DNA from: Bacteroidaceae bacterium
Lineage (GTDB): Bacteria; Bacteroidota; Bacteroidia; Bacteroidales; Bacteroidaceae
Direction of reading: 5' to 3'
Assembly (NCBI GenBank): GCA_017542145.1
Contig: JAFXXQ010000041.1
Span: forward strand, 1-39,956
Length of the DNA: 39,956 nt
The notes under the pieces are model-generated. The model ran no database searches. It saw only the letters and a program-made list of their open reading frames with translations, and was not told where the DNA came from. Within the stretch, counting starts at the first letter, position 1; each line of letters begins with the position of its first letter. This document shows positions 1-7,405 of the stretch, piece by piece. The translations under genes and the position numbers were made by a program.

Positions 1-331
1 CACCAAATGCATGATACAGATAGCTGGGATTCATATAACTATACTTTAGTTAGGGGTAACCAAAGGTAGTGATAAAATCTTAGCTATCTCTCTCTTAGTT
101 CATTTTTATTGCTAGCCAACTACGCATTTGTCGGATGAACCTAAAATTTTTTCAGGCAGATTTGCAATGCGCCTACGTTGAATAGATTTGCAATCCCTCA
201 CCATTAGCTCTGTCCTTAAGCTGAGGATTGAAATCCCCTTCTCGTCGCAGCCGGATTGCAAATCCGTCTGAATGGGTTTATTCCCCAAAGGAAATTTTCC
301 GTTCGGGCGGTTTTTTGTGATTCAAGAAGCA
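1..331. other. AT-rich left-edge stretch without a confident gene
   Basis: Frame 1 on the plus strand is open from the window edge to a TAG at 67-69 (22 codons ending LVRGNQR), so it could be the C-terminus of a gene starting outside the window; this is too short to identify. On the minus strand caaaggta at 61-68 reads TACCTTTG, a good -7 box firing toward the left edge, but no clear -33 element lies at the right distance. The rest holds the short inverted motifs listed separately. Base composition is much more AT-rich than the region after 1 kb. Confidence 0.3.
159..266. repeat. REP-like cluster of GATTTGCAATCC motifs
   Basis: Four copies of a 12-13 bp motif lie within about 110 bp. Two are in direct orientation (gatttgcaatgc at 159-170, gatttgcaatcc at 185-196). 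Two are inverted (a degenerate ggattgaaatcc near 225-236, and cggattgcaaatccg at 252-266, itself nearly palindromic). The arrangement resembles small intergenic REP-type elements. No transposase is visible nearby. Confidence 0.4.
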
Positions 332-908
332 TTATTGTTCACCACTATCATCGCTTTTATCAATATGATATGGAATGCAAAGGCCTATGGTATCATGCTT
401 CATCTTCTTTTTATATTTTGTGTGTTTCATCGTAATTAAATAATTGTTTTTTATCTTTCTCAGAAAATCTATCGTTATGTTTTCGTCTTTCACGAAATAT
501 GATTGTTTATTTTTCTCAATTTACAGCACAAAGCCTTTGTCGTTTCTTATCCAAATGCGTTCTATTTCAATATTTTTCACTTTAGATTATTCTTCTTTAT
601 CAAATGAAACATGGTCATAGCAGAGTATAGTATATTTCTGAGAGAAATTCTTTGTCTCTAAAGGTGTTTTTGCAAAAGAAATAGAATCAAGGCCTATTAC
701 TCCCCAATTTTCATAGACGATACCATCAAGGCAAATATCATCTATTTCGTCTGCCGAAACAGATTCAAAAAAAGATAAAGGGAGCAAAATACGTTTAGTT
801 TTCTTGCAATTGTTTTTTATTGATACACTTTCGTTAAACAAAAAAGGGTGCATTATCGTACTACTTGCCCATACTGTCAAAAAAAACAAAACAAACTATC
901 TTTTTCAT
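332..908 (-). pseudogene. Decayed exported hypothetical protein (frameshift plus two in-frame stops)
   Basis: A single ancestral gene can be reconstructed from ATG at 908 to TAA at 332-334. It starts MKKIVCFVF and would continue as a hydrophobic signal peptide, but a run of eight T (minus strand, about 879-886) puts the start one base out of frame; removing one T restores LTVWASST and the following reading frame. The frame then meets TAA at 587-589 after HVSFDKEE and a second TAA after NDKGFVL, yet the codons between and beyond still read like protein (IEIERIWIRNDKGF, then YFVKDENITIDFLRKIKNNY), ending SDDSGEQ. Total length is 577 nt, which is 192 codons plus exactly one extra base. No family is recognised. 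The intact 100-codon piece (587-889) is only a fragment of this gene. Sequencing error could explain one lesion but not all three. Confidence 0.6.
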
Positions 909-1066
909 ACAACAGCTATGGAAAAGGTAAAAGATTAAGCAGATAGGAAAGAGGTTTTTTCTTTATGATTCCCGTTTCCTTATATCCCTTTTGGAAAGAA
1001 TGTCGTTATGGCGCCGCTGTTGAGGATTATACTGTCCGGCTCATGGAATAAACGGTTCTTCGGGGG

Positions 1067-3445
1067 TCACTTCACCATCACCTTCTCACCCTTGCGGGTC
1101 TGGATGTCGAGGATGCCGGTGTCGGTCATCACGCGGAGCGGGCCTCCGAGGTGCGAGATGATGTTGCAGCGGGAAACCTCGCCGTCCTTCCATGTGAGAT
1201 CCTGAATCTCGAAACCGCCGCGACAACGGAGACCGCGGACACGTCCGCTTGGCCATGCAGAGGGTAGGGCAGGGAGCAGACGGATGAAACCTTCATGACT
1301 TTGGACAAGCATCTCGGCAATACCCGCTGTGCAACCGAAGTTGCCGTCAATCTGGAAGGGGGGATGGGAATCGAACATGTTGGGGTAGGTGCCACCCTGC
1401 TGACGGCCTCTCGGCTGGATGGCGGGTTTGATTTGCTCGCGGATGAGCGTCATCGCATGGTCGCCGTCGAGGAGGCGTGCCCAGAGGCAGACTTTCCAGC
1501 CCATCGACCAGCCTGTGGAGGCGTCACCTCGGGCCACGAGGCTGGTGCGGGCGGCGCTGAAGAGGTCGGGCGTGCTGTCGGACGTGATCTGATTGCCTGG
1601 GTAGAGTCCCCAGAGGTGCGAGACGTGGCGGTGGTGGTCGTTGGGATTATCCCAATCCTCCATCCATTCCTGCAGCTGGCCCCAGCGCCCAATCTGCATA
1701 GGAGCAAGCTGGTTGTAGATGGTCTTCAAGGTGTCGATGAAGAGGGCATCGTCGCCCAGCTTCTCTGCCGTGCGGATGCTGTTGGCAAAGAGGTCGTGGA
1801 CGAGTTGGTTGTCCATCGTGGTGCCATAGACGACAGCGATGCGACGGCCTGGTACGAAGGGATTGTTTTCGGGTGAGAAACTGGGGCTGACAACGAGCCA
1901 TCCGTGTTCGGGCTCGGGGGTAAGGAAGTCGATGTAGAACTCGCAGGCGCTGCGCATGATGGGCCACGCCTCGGCAAGGAACTGCTCGTCGCCACTAAAG
2001 AGGAAGTGCTCGTAGAGATGCTGGCAAAGCCAGGCGTTGCATGTGGGCCAGATGCCGTAGCTGGGGCCGTCGACGGCTCCTGTGGAGCGCCAGATGTCGG
2101 TGTTGTGGTGGAGCGTCCAGCCGCGACAGCCATACATGGCAGCACTCTCACGTCCCGTCTCGGCTACCTCGCGGATGAGGCGGAGCATCGGCTCGTGCAT
2201 CTCGGGGAGGGCTGTCACCTCGGCAGGCCAGTAGTTCATCTCCAGATTGATGTTGGAGGTGTACTTGCCGTCCCAAGGGGCGAAGGTATGGTGGTTCCAG
2301 ATGCCCTGCAGGTTGGCAGCCTGTCCGCCGGGTTGCGAGCAGCTGATGAGTAGGTAGCGCCCGAACTGGAAGTAGAGTTCGACGAGCTGTGGGTCGTCGT
2401 TTTCGCTGAATTCGCGGATGCGCTGGTCGGTGGGAAGGAATACGCGTCGGTTGATGCCCAGGAAGAGGTTGACGCGGCTGAAGAGCGAGGTGTAGTAGTT
2501 GCAATGGCTCTTCTTGAAGCGGTTGTAGCTGCCCTTTGTCGGATGGGAGGCAAACGCTTTCATGTTGTTGAGCGAAGCTTGCGCCTCTTTGTCGGCATCA
2601 CCTGAGACGTCGCGGTAGTTCACGAAGTTGGTGCCGGATGAGATAAGGATGTAGACTTCGTCGGCATCGCTGACGGTAAGGTGGCTGTCGTCGCCCGTCA
2701 GCGTGCCCCCTCGCATGGCAATACGGGCAGTAGTGGTGAAACGGATTTTTCCTTCGATGCCCTCGTGGTCGAAGGCCCTGCCTCGCAGGGTGAGGGTGGC
2801 TTCCTTGGCGTCAGCAGTAAGGGTGACGTCACGCATGGGGCTGGTGAAGGTGGAGGTGAAGGAGATGCTGTGCTGTTTGTCGGCGCTGAGGCGGACGAGG
2901 GCGACATCGTCGGTAAACGAAGTGAATACCTCGCGTGTATAGCGCACGCCGCCTGCCGTGAACGAGCATTGGCTGGTTGCCTTGCTGATGTTCAGCTCGC
3001 GCGTGTATTTCTTATAGGAGAGCGAGTCGCCTTGCAGGGCATCGGAGGGGAATCCGAAGTCGAGGCGGAGTGAGCCGACGGTCTGGTAGGGCATGCCGTT
3101 GGCGTGTTGGGCCGAGACGTACTGCCCGCAGAGGCTCAGCGCCTCCTCGTTCTGCCCCTTGAAGAGCAGGTCGCGGATTTCGTCGAGGTGCTCGGCAGCA
3201 AGCGGATTGACATTGTTGTGGGGCGATCCGCCCCAGACGTTCTCATCGTTGAGCTGCAGCTCGTCGTGCAGGGGATTGGCGTACCACATTACGCCCAGAT
3301 GTCCGTTGCCCAGCGGCAGGGCTTCTTCCCATAGCGTGGCAGGCTGTTCGTACCAAAGACGGAGGTCGGGCTTCGGCATCAGCGAGCAGCCCGTGACAAG
3401 AAACGACAAGACTGTCGTCAGCAGAAATAAGGAAGTCTTTTTCAT
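1067..3445 (-). CDS. GH95 family alpha-L-fucosidase, lipoprotein
   Basis: Predicted to release alpha-1,2-linked L-fucose (some family members act on L-galactose) from plant or mucin glycans, anchored in the periplasm or outer membrane. The ATG at 3445 is chosen over an upstream in-frame ATG (3466) because it begins MKKTSLFLL and puts the lipobox LVTGC at Cys20. Mature domains follow the GH95 order: N-terminal beta-sandwich from about residue 30 (LWYEQPATLWEEALPLGNG), linker, (alpha/alpha)6 barrel, C-terminal strands. The residues matching the four catalytic positions of the family are visible: Asn398 and Asn400 in NINLEMNYW, Glu526 in SFSPENNP, Asp700 in FQIDGNFG. Length 792 aa is usual. The start lies only about 20 nt downstream of the terminator of the tRNA operon and I see no separate -7 box, so expression may depend on read-through or an atypical promoter. 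Confidence 0.93.
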   Translation of the reverse strand: MKKTSLFLLTTVLSFLVTGCSLMPKPDLRLWYEQPATLWEEALPLGNGHLGVMWYANPLHDELQLNDENVWGGSPHNNVNPLAAEHLDEIRDLLFKGQNEEALSLCGQYVSAQHANGMPYQTVGSLRLDFGFPSDALQGDSLSYKKYTRELNISKATSQCSFTAGGVRYTREVFTSFTDDVALVRLSADKQHSISFTSTFTSPMRDVTLTADAKEATLTLRGRAFDHEGIEGKIRFTTTARIAMRGGTLTGDDSHLTVSDADEVYILISSGTNFVNYRDVSGDADKEAQASLNNMKAFASHPTKGSYNRFKKSHCNYYTSLFSRVNLFLGINRRVFLPTDQRIREFSENDDPQLVELYFQFGRYLLISCSQPGGQAANLQGIWNHHTFAPWDGKYTSNINLEMNYWPAEVTALPEMHEPMLRLIREVAETGRESAAMYGCRGWTLHHNTDIWRSTGAVDGPSYGIWPTCNAWLCQHLYEHFLFSGDEQFLAEAWPIMRSACEFYIDFLTPEPEHGWLVVSPSFSPENNPFVPGRRIAVVYGTTMDNQLVHDLFANSIRTAEKLGDDALFIDTLKTIYNQLAPMQIGRWGQLQEWMEDWDNPNDHHRHVSHLWGLYPGNQITSDSTPDLFSAARTSLVARGDASTGWSMGWKVCLWARLLDGDHAMTLIREQIKPAIQPRGRQQGGTYPNMFDSHPPFQIDGNFGCTAGIAEMLVQSHEGFIRLLPALPSAWPSGRVRGLRCRGGFEIQDLTWKDGEVSRCNIISHLGGPLRVMTDTGILDIQTRKGEKVMVK

Positions 3446-3464
3446 AGTCACTCGTTTTAATAAC

Positions 3465-3503
3465 AAAAAAACCGACGTTAAGGTATTGAAGGTCCTTAAT
3501 GTC
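3465..3503 (-). terminator. Rho-independent terminator of the tRNA operon
   Basis: On the minus strand, GACATTAAGG (3503-3494) pairs with CCTTAACGTC (3483-3474) across a 10-nt loop, with one G-T pair, followed by GG and a run of seven T (3471-3465). It lies between the last tRNA-Gly and the GH95 gene. Confidence 0.8.
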
Positions 3504-3531
3504 GATGCGCATTTTTAGAAGAAATCTCCAG

Positions 3532-3604
<73 letters not shown>

Positions 3605-3651
3605 GGCAAGGGAGAAAAGCTCTACTGAGCTATCTCCGTAAGGCTTTGTTG

Positions 3652-3735
3652 TGAAGAGAATGAGACTCGAACTCACACGACATAACTGTCACTACCCCCT
3701 CAAAGTAGCGCGTCTACCAATTCCGCCATCTCTCC
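3652..3735 (-). tRNA. tRNA-Leu(GAG)
   Basis: An 84-nt class II tRNA with a long variable arm. Acceptor GGAGAGA pairs with TCTCTTC (one G-T), discriminator A. D-arm is ATGGCGGAATTGGTAGAC, anticodon loop TTGAGGG (GAG), T-loop TTCGAGT. CCA is not encoded. Confidence 0.95.
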
Positions 3736-3765
3736 GTATCTATGCGTCAGCTGACCGCCTTGCGG

Positions 3766-3847
3766 TGCCCAGAACAGGACTCGAACCTGCACGTCTGTTC
3801 AACACTCGCACCTGAAACGAGCGCGTCTACCATTCCGCCACCTGGGC
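3766..3847 (-). tRNA. tRNA-Leu(CAG)
   Basis: An 82-nt class II tRNA. Acceptor GCCCAGG pairs with TCTGGGC (one G-T), discriminator A. Anticodon stem CTCGT/GCGAG carries loop TTCAGGT (CAG); there is a long variable arm and T-loop TTCGAGT. It lies between tRNA-Gly and tRNA-Leu(GAG) in the same operon. Confidence 0.95.
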
Positions 3848-3855
3848 AGCTGACG

Positions 3856-3928
<73 letters not shown>

Positions 3929-3981
3929 ACAACAAAACTTTAAGCCATTCAAAGAACGTTGCTCTCTTTCGAAAGCGGATG

Positions 3982-4012
3982 CAAAGGTAAGGCAATTTTA
4001 TGAACCTACAAA
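3982..4012 (-). promoter_or_regulatory. Promoter of the tRNA Gly-Leu-Leu-Gly operon
   Basis: On the minus strand a -7 box TACCTTTG (3989-3982) lies 19 nt after a TTTG element (4012-4009), matching the Bacteroidetes promoter pattern. The leader that follows (GCATCCGCTTTCGAAAGAGAGC) resembles the leader of the tRNA-Pro gene at 18.3 kb. Confidence 0.75.
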
Positions 4013-4074
4013 CAAAATCGGCAAAAATTTTCAAAAAAATCACATTTTGCCCCTGCCGGGCTTTGAGGCATGGA

Positions 4075-4172
4075 GGCAAAGGCTTGCTTTGCCGGTTTAT
4101 TTGCCTGCGTTATTTTTTTATTTGCCTGCGCTAAATTTTTATTCGCTTGCGTTGAGAAATTATTCGCTTGCG
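4075..4172. repeat. Hairpin plus four direct repeats with exact 21-bp period
   Basis: A hairpin GGCAAAG/CTTTGCC (4075-4081 with 4087-4093) is followed by four copies of an 11-bp core, ATTTGCCTGCG at 4099 and 4120 and ATTCGCTTGCG at 4141 and 4162. Each copy starts exactly 21 bp after the previous one; the spacer sequence is less conserved. The array lies between the divergent promoters of the tRNA operon and the M18 peptidase. A small plus-strand ORF across it (4070-4309) would encode LFACxxx heptads, but it contains the peptidase promoter and overlaps its start, so I do not call it a gene. Confidence 0.7.
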
Positions 4173-4230
4173 CTCTCGTAAGGGGGTGTGAGGGTTATTT
4201 TGCTAGTGGCATCGTATTTTTGATGCTGCA

Positions 4231-4262
4231 TTTGGAAATGTGGTTTATTGTCACTATCTTTG
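4231..4262 (+). promoter_or_regulatory. Promoter of the M18 aminopeptidase gene
   Basis: The -33 element TTTGG (4231-4235) is separated by 20 nt from the -7 box TATCTTTG (4255-4262), close to the Bacteroidetes consensus. It is followed by a leader of about 40 nt to ATG 4306. Confidence 0.8.
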
Positions 4263-4305
4263 CAGACGATGACAATTCACTATTTAAAATAAGGAAAGAG
4301 TTACT

Positions 4306-5589
4306 ATGAAAGAGACAACATCAGGTCTGCTGGCGTTGCTGAACGCTTCGCCTGTGAACTTCCTGGCAGCAGCGTATGTAGAGGAGCAGTTGGAGGCACA
4401 CGGTTTCCGCAGGTTGGATGCTGCCCAGCCTCTGCCCACGCTGAAGGCTGGCGACCAGTATTTTATCACGAAGAACGGCACAGCAGTCTTCGCCTTCCGC
4501 ATGGGTACGAAGCCTCCAGCCGAAGCGGGTTTCAAACTCATCTGCGCGCATAGCGACAGCCCGGGCTTCCGCATCAAGCCGCGTGCTGAGATGCGTTGCG
4601 AGGGTGGGGTAGTGAAGTTGAACACAGAGGTTTATGGCGGCGCCATCCTATACACGTGGTTCGACCGTCCGCTGAGTGTGGCCGGGCGCGTGCTGCTGCG
4701 TTCGGACGACCCTCTCCGTCCCATCGTGAAGCGCATCCGTGTGGAGCGTCCCCTGCTGATAATCCCCCATCTGGCAATTCACTTCAATCGACAGGTGAAC
4801 GAGGGCAACCCCCTCAGCAAGCAGAAGGACATGCTGCCCGTGCTGGGCATCATCAACGACAAACTAGAGGCAGGCAGTCTGCTGCTGAGCGTGTTAGCCG
4901 AGGAGCTTTGCGTCCCGATGACAGACATTCTTGACTTCGACCTCAGTTTGTACGATGTGCAGAAGGCTATGCTGACGGGTTTGAACGAGGAGTTTGTCTC
5001 CTCAGGCCGGCTTGACGACCTGGCGATGGTGCATGCCGGGCTGCACGCCTTGCTGAATAGCGGCACTACGGCTATGACGCAGGTGCTGGCGGTATTTGAC
5101 AACGAGGAGACGGGCAGCGGTACTAAGCAGGGCGCGGCTTCGCCTGTGCTGAGGAATCTGCTGGAGCGCGTGGCAGGAGGCGGAGAGGCGTTGTATCGGG
5201 CAGTAGAGCAGTCGTTTATGATAAGTGCCGATATGGCTCACGCCGTGCATCCGAACTACTCCGAGAAGCATGATCCGACGAATCATCCTGTCATGGGTGG
5301 AGGTCCTGTCATCAAAATCAACGCCAATCAGAAGTACATCACCGATGCAGAATCGGCAGCAGTTTTTGCCGAAGTGTGCCGCTTGGCAGGAGTGCCCTGT
5401 CAGTACTTTGTCAATCACTCCGATAGCGCTGGAGGCAGCACGCTGGGCAACATCCTCACAGCCCAGCTGCCCATGCGCGGCGTGGATATGGGCAACCCCA
5501 TGTGGGGGATGCACTCTGTACGCGAGACGGCTTCAGCGCTTGATCAAGAGTACGTCTGCCAGGCTTTCAAGAAGTTCTTCGAGCTGTAG
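4306..5589 (+). CDS. apeB: M18 family aminopeptidase (aspartyl aminopeptidase type)
   Basis: A cytosolic dinuclear-zinc exopeptidase expected to remove N-terminal, often acidic, residues from peptides. Family motifs are in the expected order: CAHSDSPGFRIKP near residue 85 (zinc-ligand His), FNRQVNEGNPLSKQ near 165, DDLAMVHAGLHAL near 235 (bridging Asp), FDNEETGSGTKQGA near 265 (general-base Glu followed by ligand Glu), the dodecamer-loop segment HAVHPNYSEKHDPTNHP near 315, and MGNPMWGMHSVRE close to the C-terminus (ligand His). Length 427 aa is normal and no signal peptide is present. It is a single-gene transcript: its own promoter lies upstream and a strong 12-bp hairpin follows the stop. 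It could equally be annotated as deblocking or aspartyl aminopeptidase; the family call is firm, substrate preference is inferred. Confidence 0.93.
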   Translation: MKETTSGLLALLNASPVNFLAAAYVEEQLEAHGFRRLDAAQPLPTLKAGDQYFITKNGTAVFAFRMGTKPPAEAGFKLICAHSDSPGFRIKPRAEMRCEGGVVKLNTEVYGGAILYTWFDRPLSVAGRVLLRSDDPLRPIVKRIRVERPLLIIPHLAIHFNRQVNEGNPLSKQKDMLPVLGIINDKLEAGSLLLSVLAEELCVPMTDILDFDLSLYDVQKAMLTGLNEEFVSSGRLDDLAMVHAGLHALLNSGTTAMTQVLAVFDNEETGSGTKQGAASPVLRNLLERVAGGGEALYRAVEQSFMISADMAHAVHPNYSEKHDPTNHPVMGGGPVIKINANQKYITDAESAAVFAEVCRLAGVPCQYFVNHSDSAGGSTLGNILTAQLPMRGVDMGNPMWGMHSVRETASALDQEYVCQAFKKFFEL

Positions 5590-5625
5590 GAGCTGTTGAT
5601 GCATGCTTCTGAATTTGCACAAAAA

Positions 5626-5663
5626 TTTGAAGGGCGTTACCCCAAAAAGGGACGCCCTTCAAA
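5626..5663 (+). terminator. Strong hairpin after the M18 aminopeptidase gene
   Basis: A perfect 12-bp stem TTTGAAGGGCGT (5626-5637) / ACGCCCTTCAAA (5652-5663) encloses a 14-nt loop that can itself pair CCC with GGG. There is no long T run after it. It may serve both this gene and the convergent radA. Confidence 0.65.
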
Positions 5664-5699
5664 CCAACACAAAAACTAAACTAGACTTAAATAACTAAG

Positions 5700-5733
5700 T
5701 TGCTCGCTATCTCACGATAGCTTCTGAGCGCAA
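5700..5733. other. Second imperfect hairpin in the apeB-radA convergent gap
   Basis: GCTATC and GATAGC around TCAC form the core, extended by TTGCTC with GAGCGCAA across a small bulge. Together with the stem at 5626-5663 and T-rich sequence to about 5760, it probably belongs to the transcription end zone of the two convergent genes. Confidence 0.4.
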
Positions 5734-5851
5734 AGTTACTCTTTTTTTCTTTGCTTTTGTACCAAAACTCCCTAAAAACGCCACTCGTGTTAATGTTTTT
5801 TAACAGTGGGGGCGGGAAAAACTTGAAATAAGGCTTCTTCTGCACGAAAAA

Positions 5852-7324
5852 CTATCCAAAAAGTGTCCTGAAGGCCTCTTCGACCTTGCGGACGGGATGT
5901 AGCGTGATGCCTTTGGGAAGGGACGTCTGGAGTTGTTTCAGTTGTTCAGCATTGGAAGAGGGGATGAGCATGTCGTGGAAACCAAGTTTGGCAGCTTCGC
6001 GGATGCGTTGTTCGATGCGGCTGACAGGGCGTATTTCGCCAGAAAGCCCCACCTCGCCTGTCATGCAGAAAGCGGGGTCGACGGGAACATCAAGATTGCT
6101 GCTGAGGACGGCTGTGATGACGCTGAGGTCGATGGCTGGGTCGCTGACACGCAGGCCTCCGGCGATATTGAGATAGACGTCCTTCTGGGCAAGTTTGAAT
6201 CCCACACGTTTCTCCAGTACAGCGAGCAGCATGTTCATGCGCCGCAAATCGAATCCCGTAGCGCTTCGTTGGGGAGTGCCGTAAGCTGCGGTACTGACAA
6301 GGGCTTGCACCTCGATAAGAAAAGGGCGAACGCCTTCGACAGCGGCAGCAATACAGACACCACTCATACCCTCGTGACGGTCTGTGAGAAGGAGCTCGCT
6401 GGGGTTGCTAACCTGACGAAGGCCGTCCTGCCGCATTTCGTAGATGCCCAGTTCGGCTGTACTGCCGAAACGATTCTTCTGGGCGCGGAGGATGCGGTAC
6501 ATGTAATGTTGGTCTCCCTCGAACTGCAGGACGGCATCGACGATATGCTCCAATACCTTCGGGCCTGCCAGACTGCCTTCCTTGGTGATATGCCCGATGA
6601 GGATGGCAGGGATGCCCGACTCCTTTACTACTTTCAGTATGGTAGCGGCGCACTCGCGGATTTGGGTGATGCTGCCAGGCGAGGATTCTGCTGTTTCCGT
6701 CCAAATCGTCTGGATGGAGTCAACGATAATGAGTTCAGGCTGAACAGCCTTGATTTGTTCCAACACTTTTTCAAGATTTGTCTCGCAGAAGATTTTTAAG
6801 GAGTCAGCAGTTTTATAATGATGAAAGTTATCTCGCTGTGGTTGTTCCACCTCCTCTTGTTGACTAATTGACTTGTTGACTTGCTGACTTGTTAAAAGTC
6901 TCTCTGCCCTCATCTTGATTTGTGAGGCGCTTTCTTCGCCACTCACATAGAGCACACAGCGTTCGGGCATATGGAGAACTGTCTGGAGTACAAGTGTTGA
7001 TTTGCCGATTCCGGGCTCACCGCCCAGCAGGATGAGCGAGCCCTGTACAAGCCCTCCGCCAAGTACGCGGTTCAATTCTTCATCGTGGGTGTTGAGACGT
7101 ATTTCGCTGGTTGTCTCAATTTCTGCAAGGGTGAGGGGCGTGGAGGTGAGAGGAGATGTGTAGGATGCGCTTGCTGACCTGTTGACTTGTCCGTTTGTGG
7201 GTTTATATACCACCTGTTCCACACAAGTGTTCCACTCCCCGCACACAGGGCAGCGGCCAAACCATTTGGGCTGGTCTTCGCCGCAACTGTTGCACACATA
7301 GACTGTTTTGCCTGTTTTTGCCAT
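5852..7324 (-). CDS. radA: DNA repair protein RadA/Sms with in-frame octamer-encoded loops
   Basis: A RecA-like ATPase that promotes branch migration during recombinational repair. The start at 7324 (MAKTGKTVYVCNSCGE) is preferred over an upstream ATG at 7366, which lies in the divergent promoter region. Domains: C4 zinc finger (CNSCG and CPVCG, residues about 10-27), Walker A GGEPGIGKST near 100, the RadA signature KNRFG near 290, and a Lon-type C-terminal domain. Length is 490 aa, above the roughly 455-460 aa usual for RadA. The surplus sits in two loops: the linker after the zinc finger (GQVNRSAS) and a segment after RAERL containing TSQQVNKSISQQEEV. Both are encoded by tandem 8-bp GTTGACTT-like repeats and keep the frame open. 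Convergent with apeB and divergent from thrA. Confidence 0.95.
   Translation of the reverse strand: MAKTGKTVYVCNSCGEDQPKWFGRCPVCGEWNTCVEQVVYKPTNGQVNRSASASYTSPLTSTPLTLAEIETTSEIRLNTHDEELNRVLGGGLVQGSLILLGGEPGIGKSTLVLQTVLHMPERCVLYVSGEESASQIKMRAERLLTSQQVNKSISQQEEVEQPQRDNFHHYKTADSLKIFCETNLEKVLEQIKAVQPELIIVDSIQTIWTETAESSPGSITQIRECAATILKVVKESGIPAILIGHITKEGSLAGPKVLEHIVDAVLQFEGDQHYMYRILRAQKNRFGSTAELGIYEMRQDGLRQVSNPSELLLTDRHEGMSGVCIAAAVEGVRPFLIEVQALVSTAAYGTPQRSATGFDLRRMNMLLAVLEKRVGFKLAQKDVYLNIAGGLRVSDPAIDLSVITAVLSSNLDVPVDPAFCMTGEVGLSGEIRPVSRIEQRIREAAKLGFHDMLIPSSNAEQLKQLQTSLPKGITLHPVRKVEEAFRTLFG
6859..6890. repeat. Four 8-bp tandem units inside radA
   Basis: The plus strand reads GTTGACTA, ATTGACTT, GTTGACTT, GCTGACTT consecutively, then GTT. 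On the coding (minus) strand these encode SQQVNKSIS. Same octamer family as the tracts at 7173, 13712, 22149, 38621 and 38791. Confidence 0.85.
7173..7190. repeat. Two 8-bp tandem units inside radA, linker region
   Basis: GCTGACCT and GTTGACTT followed by GT. On the coding strand they encode GQVNRSA in the linker after the zinc finger. Short, but it clearly matches the same octamer family. Confidence 0.65.
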
Positions 7325-7344
7325 TACGCTTATGATTTTATGCA

Positions 7345-7352
7345 CAAAAGTA
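7345..7352 (-). promoter_or_regulatory. Probable -7 box of radA
   Basis: The minus strand reads TACTTTTG, matching TAnnTTTG, about 21 nt upstream of the radA ATG at 7324. I see no convincing -33 element at the usual distance. Confidence 0.45.
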
Positions 7353-7374
7353 ACGATATTTTTCAAAATATCCG

Positions 7375-7382
7375 TAACTTTG
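7375..7382 (+). promoter_or_regulatory. -7 box of thrA
   Basis: TAACTTTG (7375-7382) lies 23 nt upstream of the thrA ATG at 7406. The -33 region is AT-rich without a clear TTTG. It forms a back-to-back promoter pair with the radA box about 30 bp to the left. The leader is too short for an attenuator. Confidence 0.55.
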
Positions 7383-7405
7383 CGCTCAAATTTTCAAAAT
7401 TATCA

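Noticed and set aside
4070..4309. Small ORF with LFACxxx heptads upstream of the M18 peptidase
   Set aside because: It contains the peptidase promoter and overlaps its start; the heptads follow from the 21-bp DNA repeat. Kept only as a repeat feature.
5730..5738. TAACTTTG-like -7 box on the minus strand after radA
   Set aside because: It points into the 3' end of the peptidase gene, with no gene to drive and no -33 element.
7187..7405. N-terminal extension of thrA to 7187
   Set aside because: The extra 73 codons overlap radA antisense and the divergent promoters; MKVLKFGGTSVG at 7406 is the family start.
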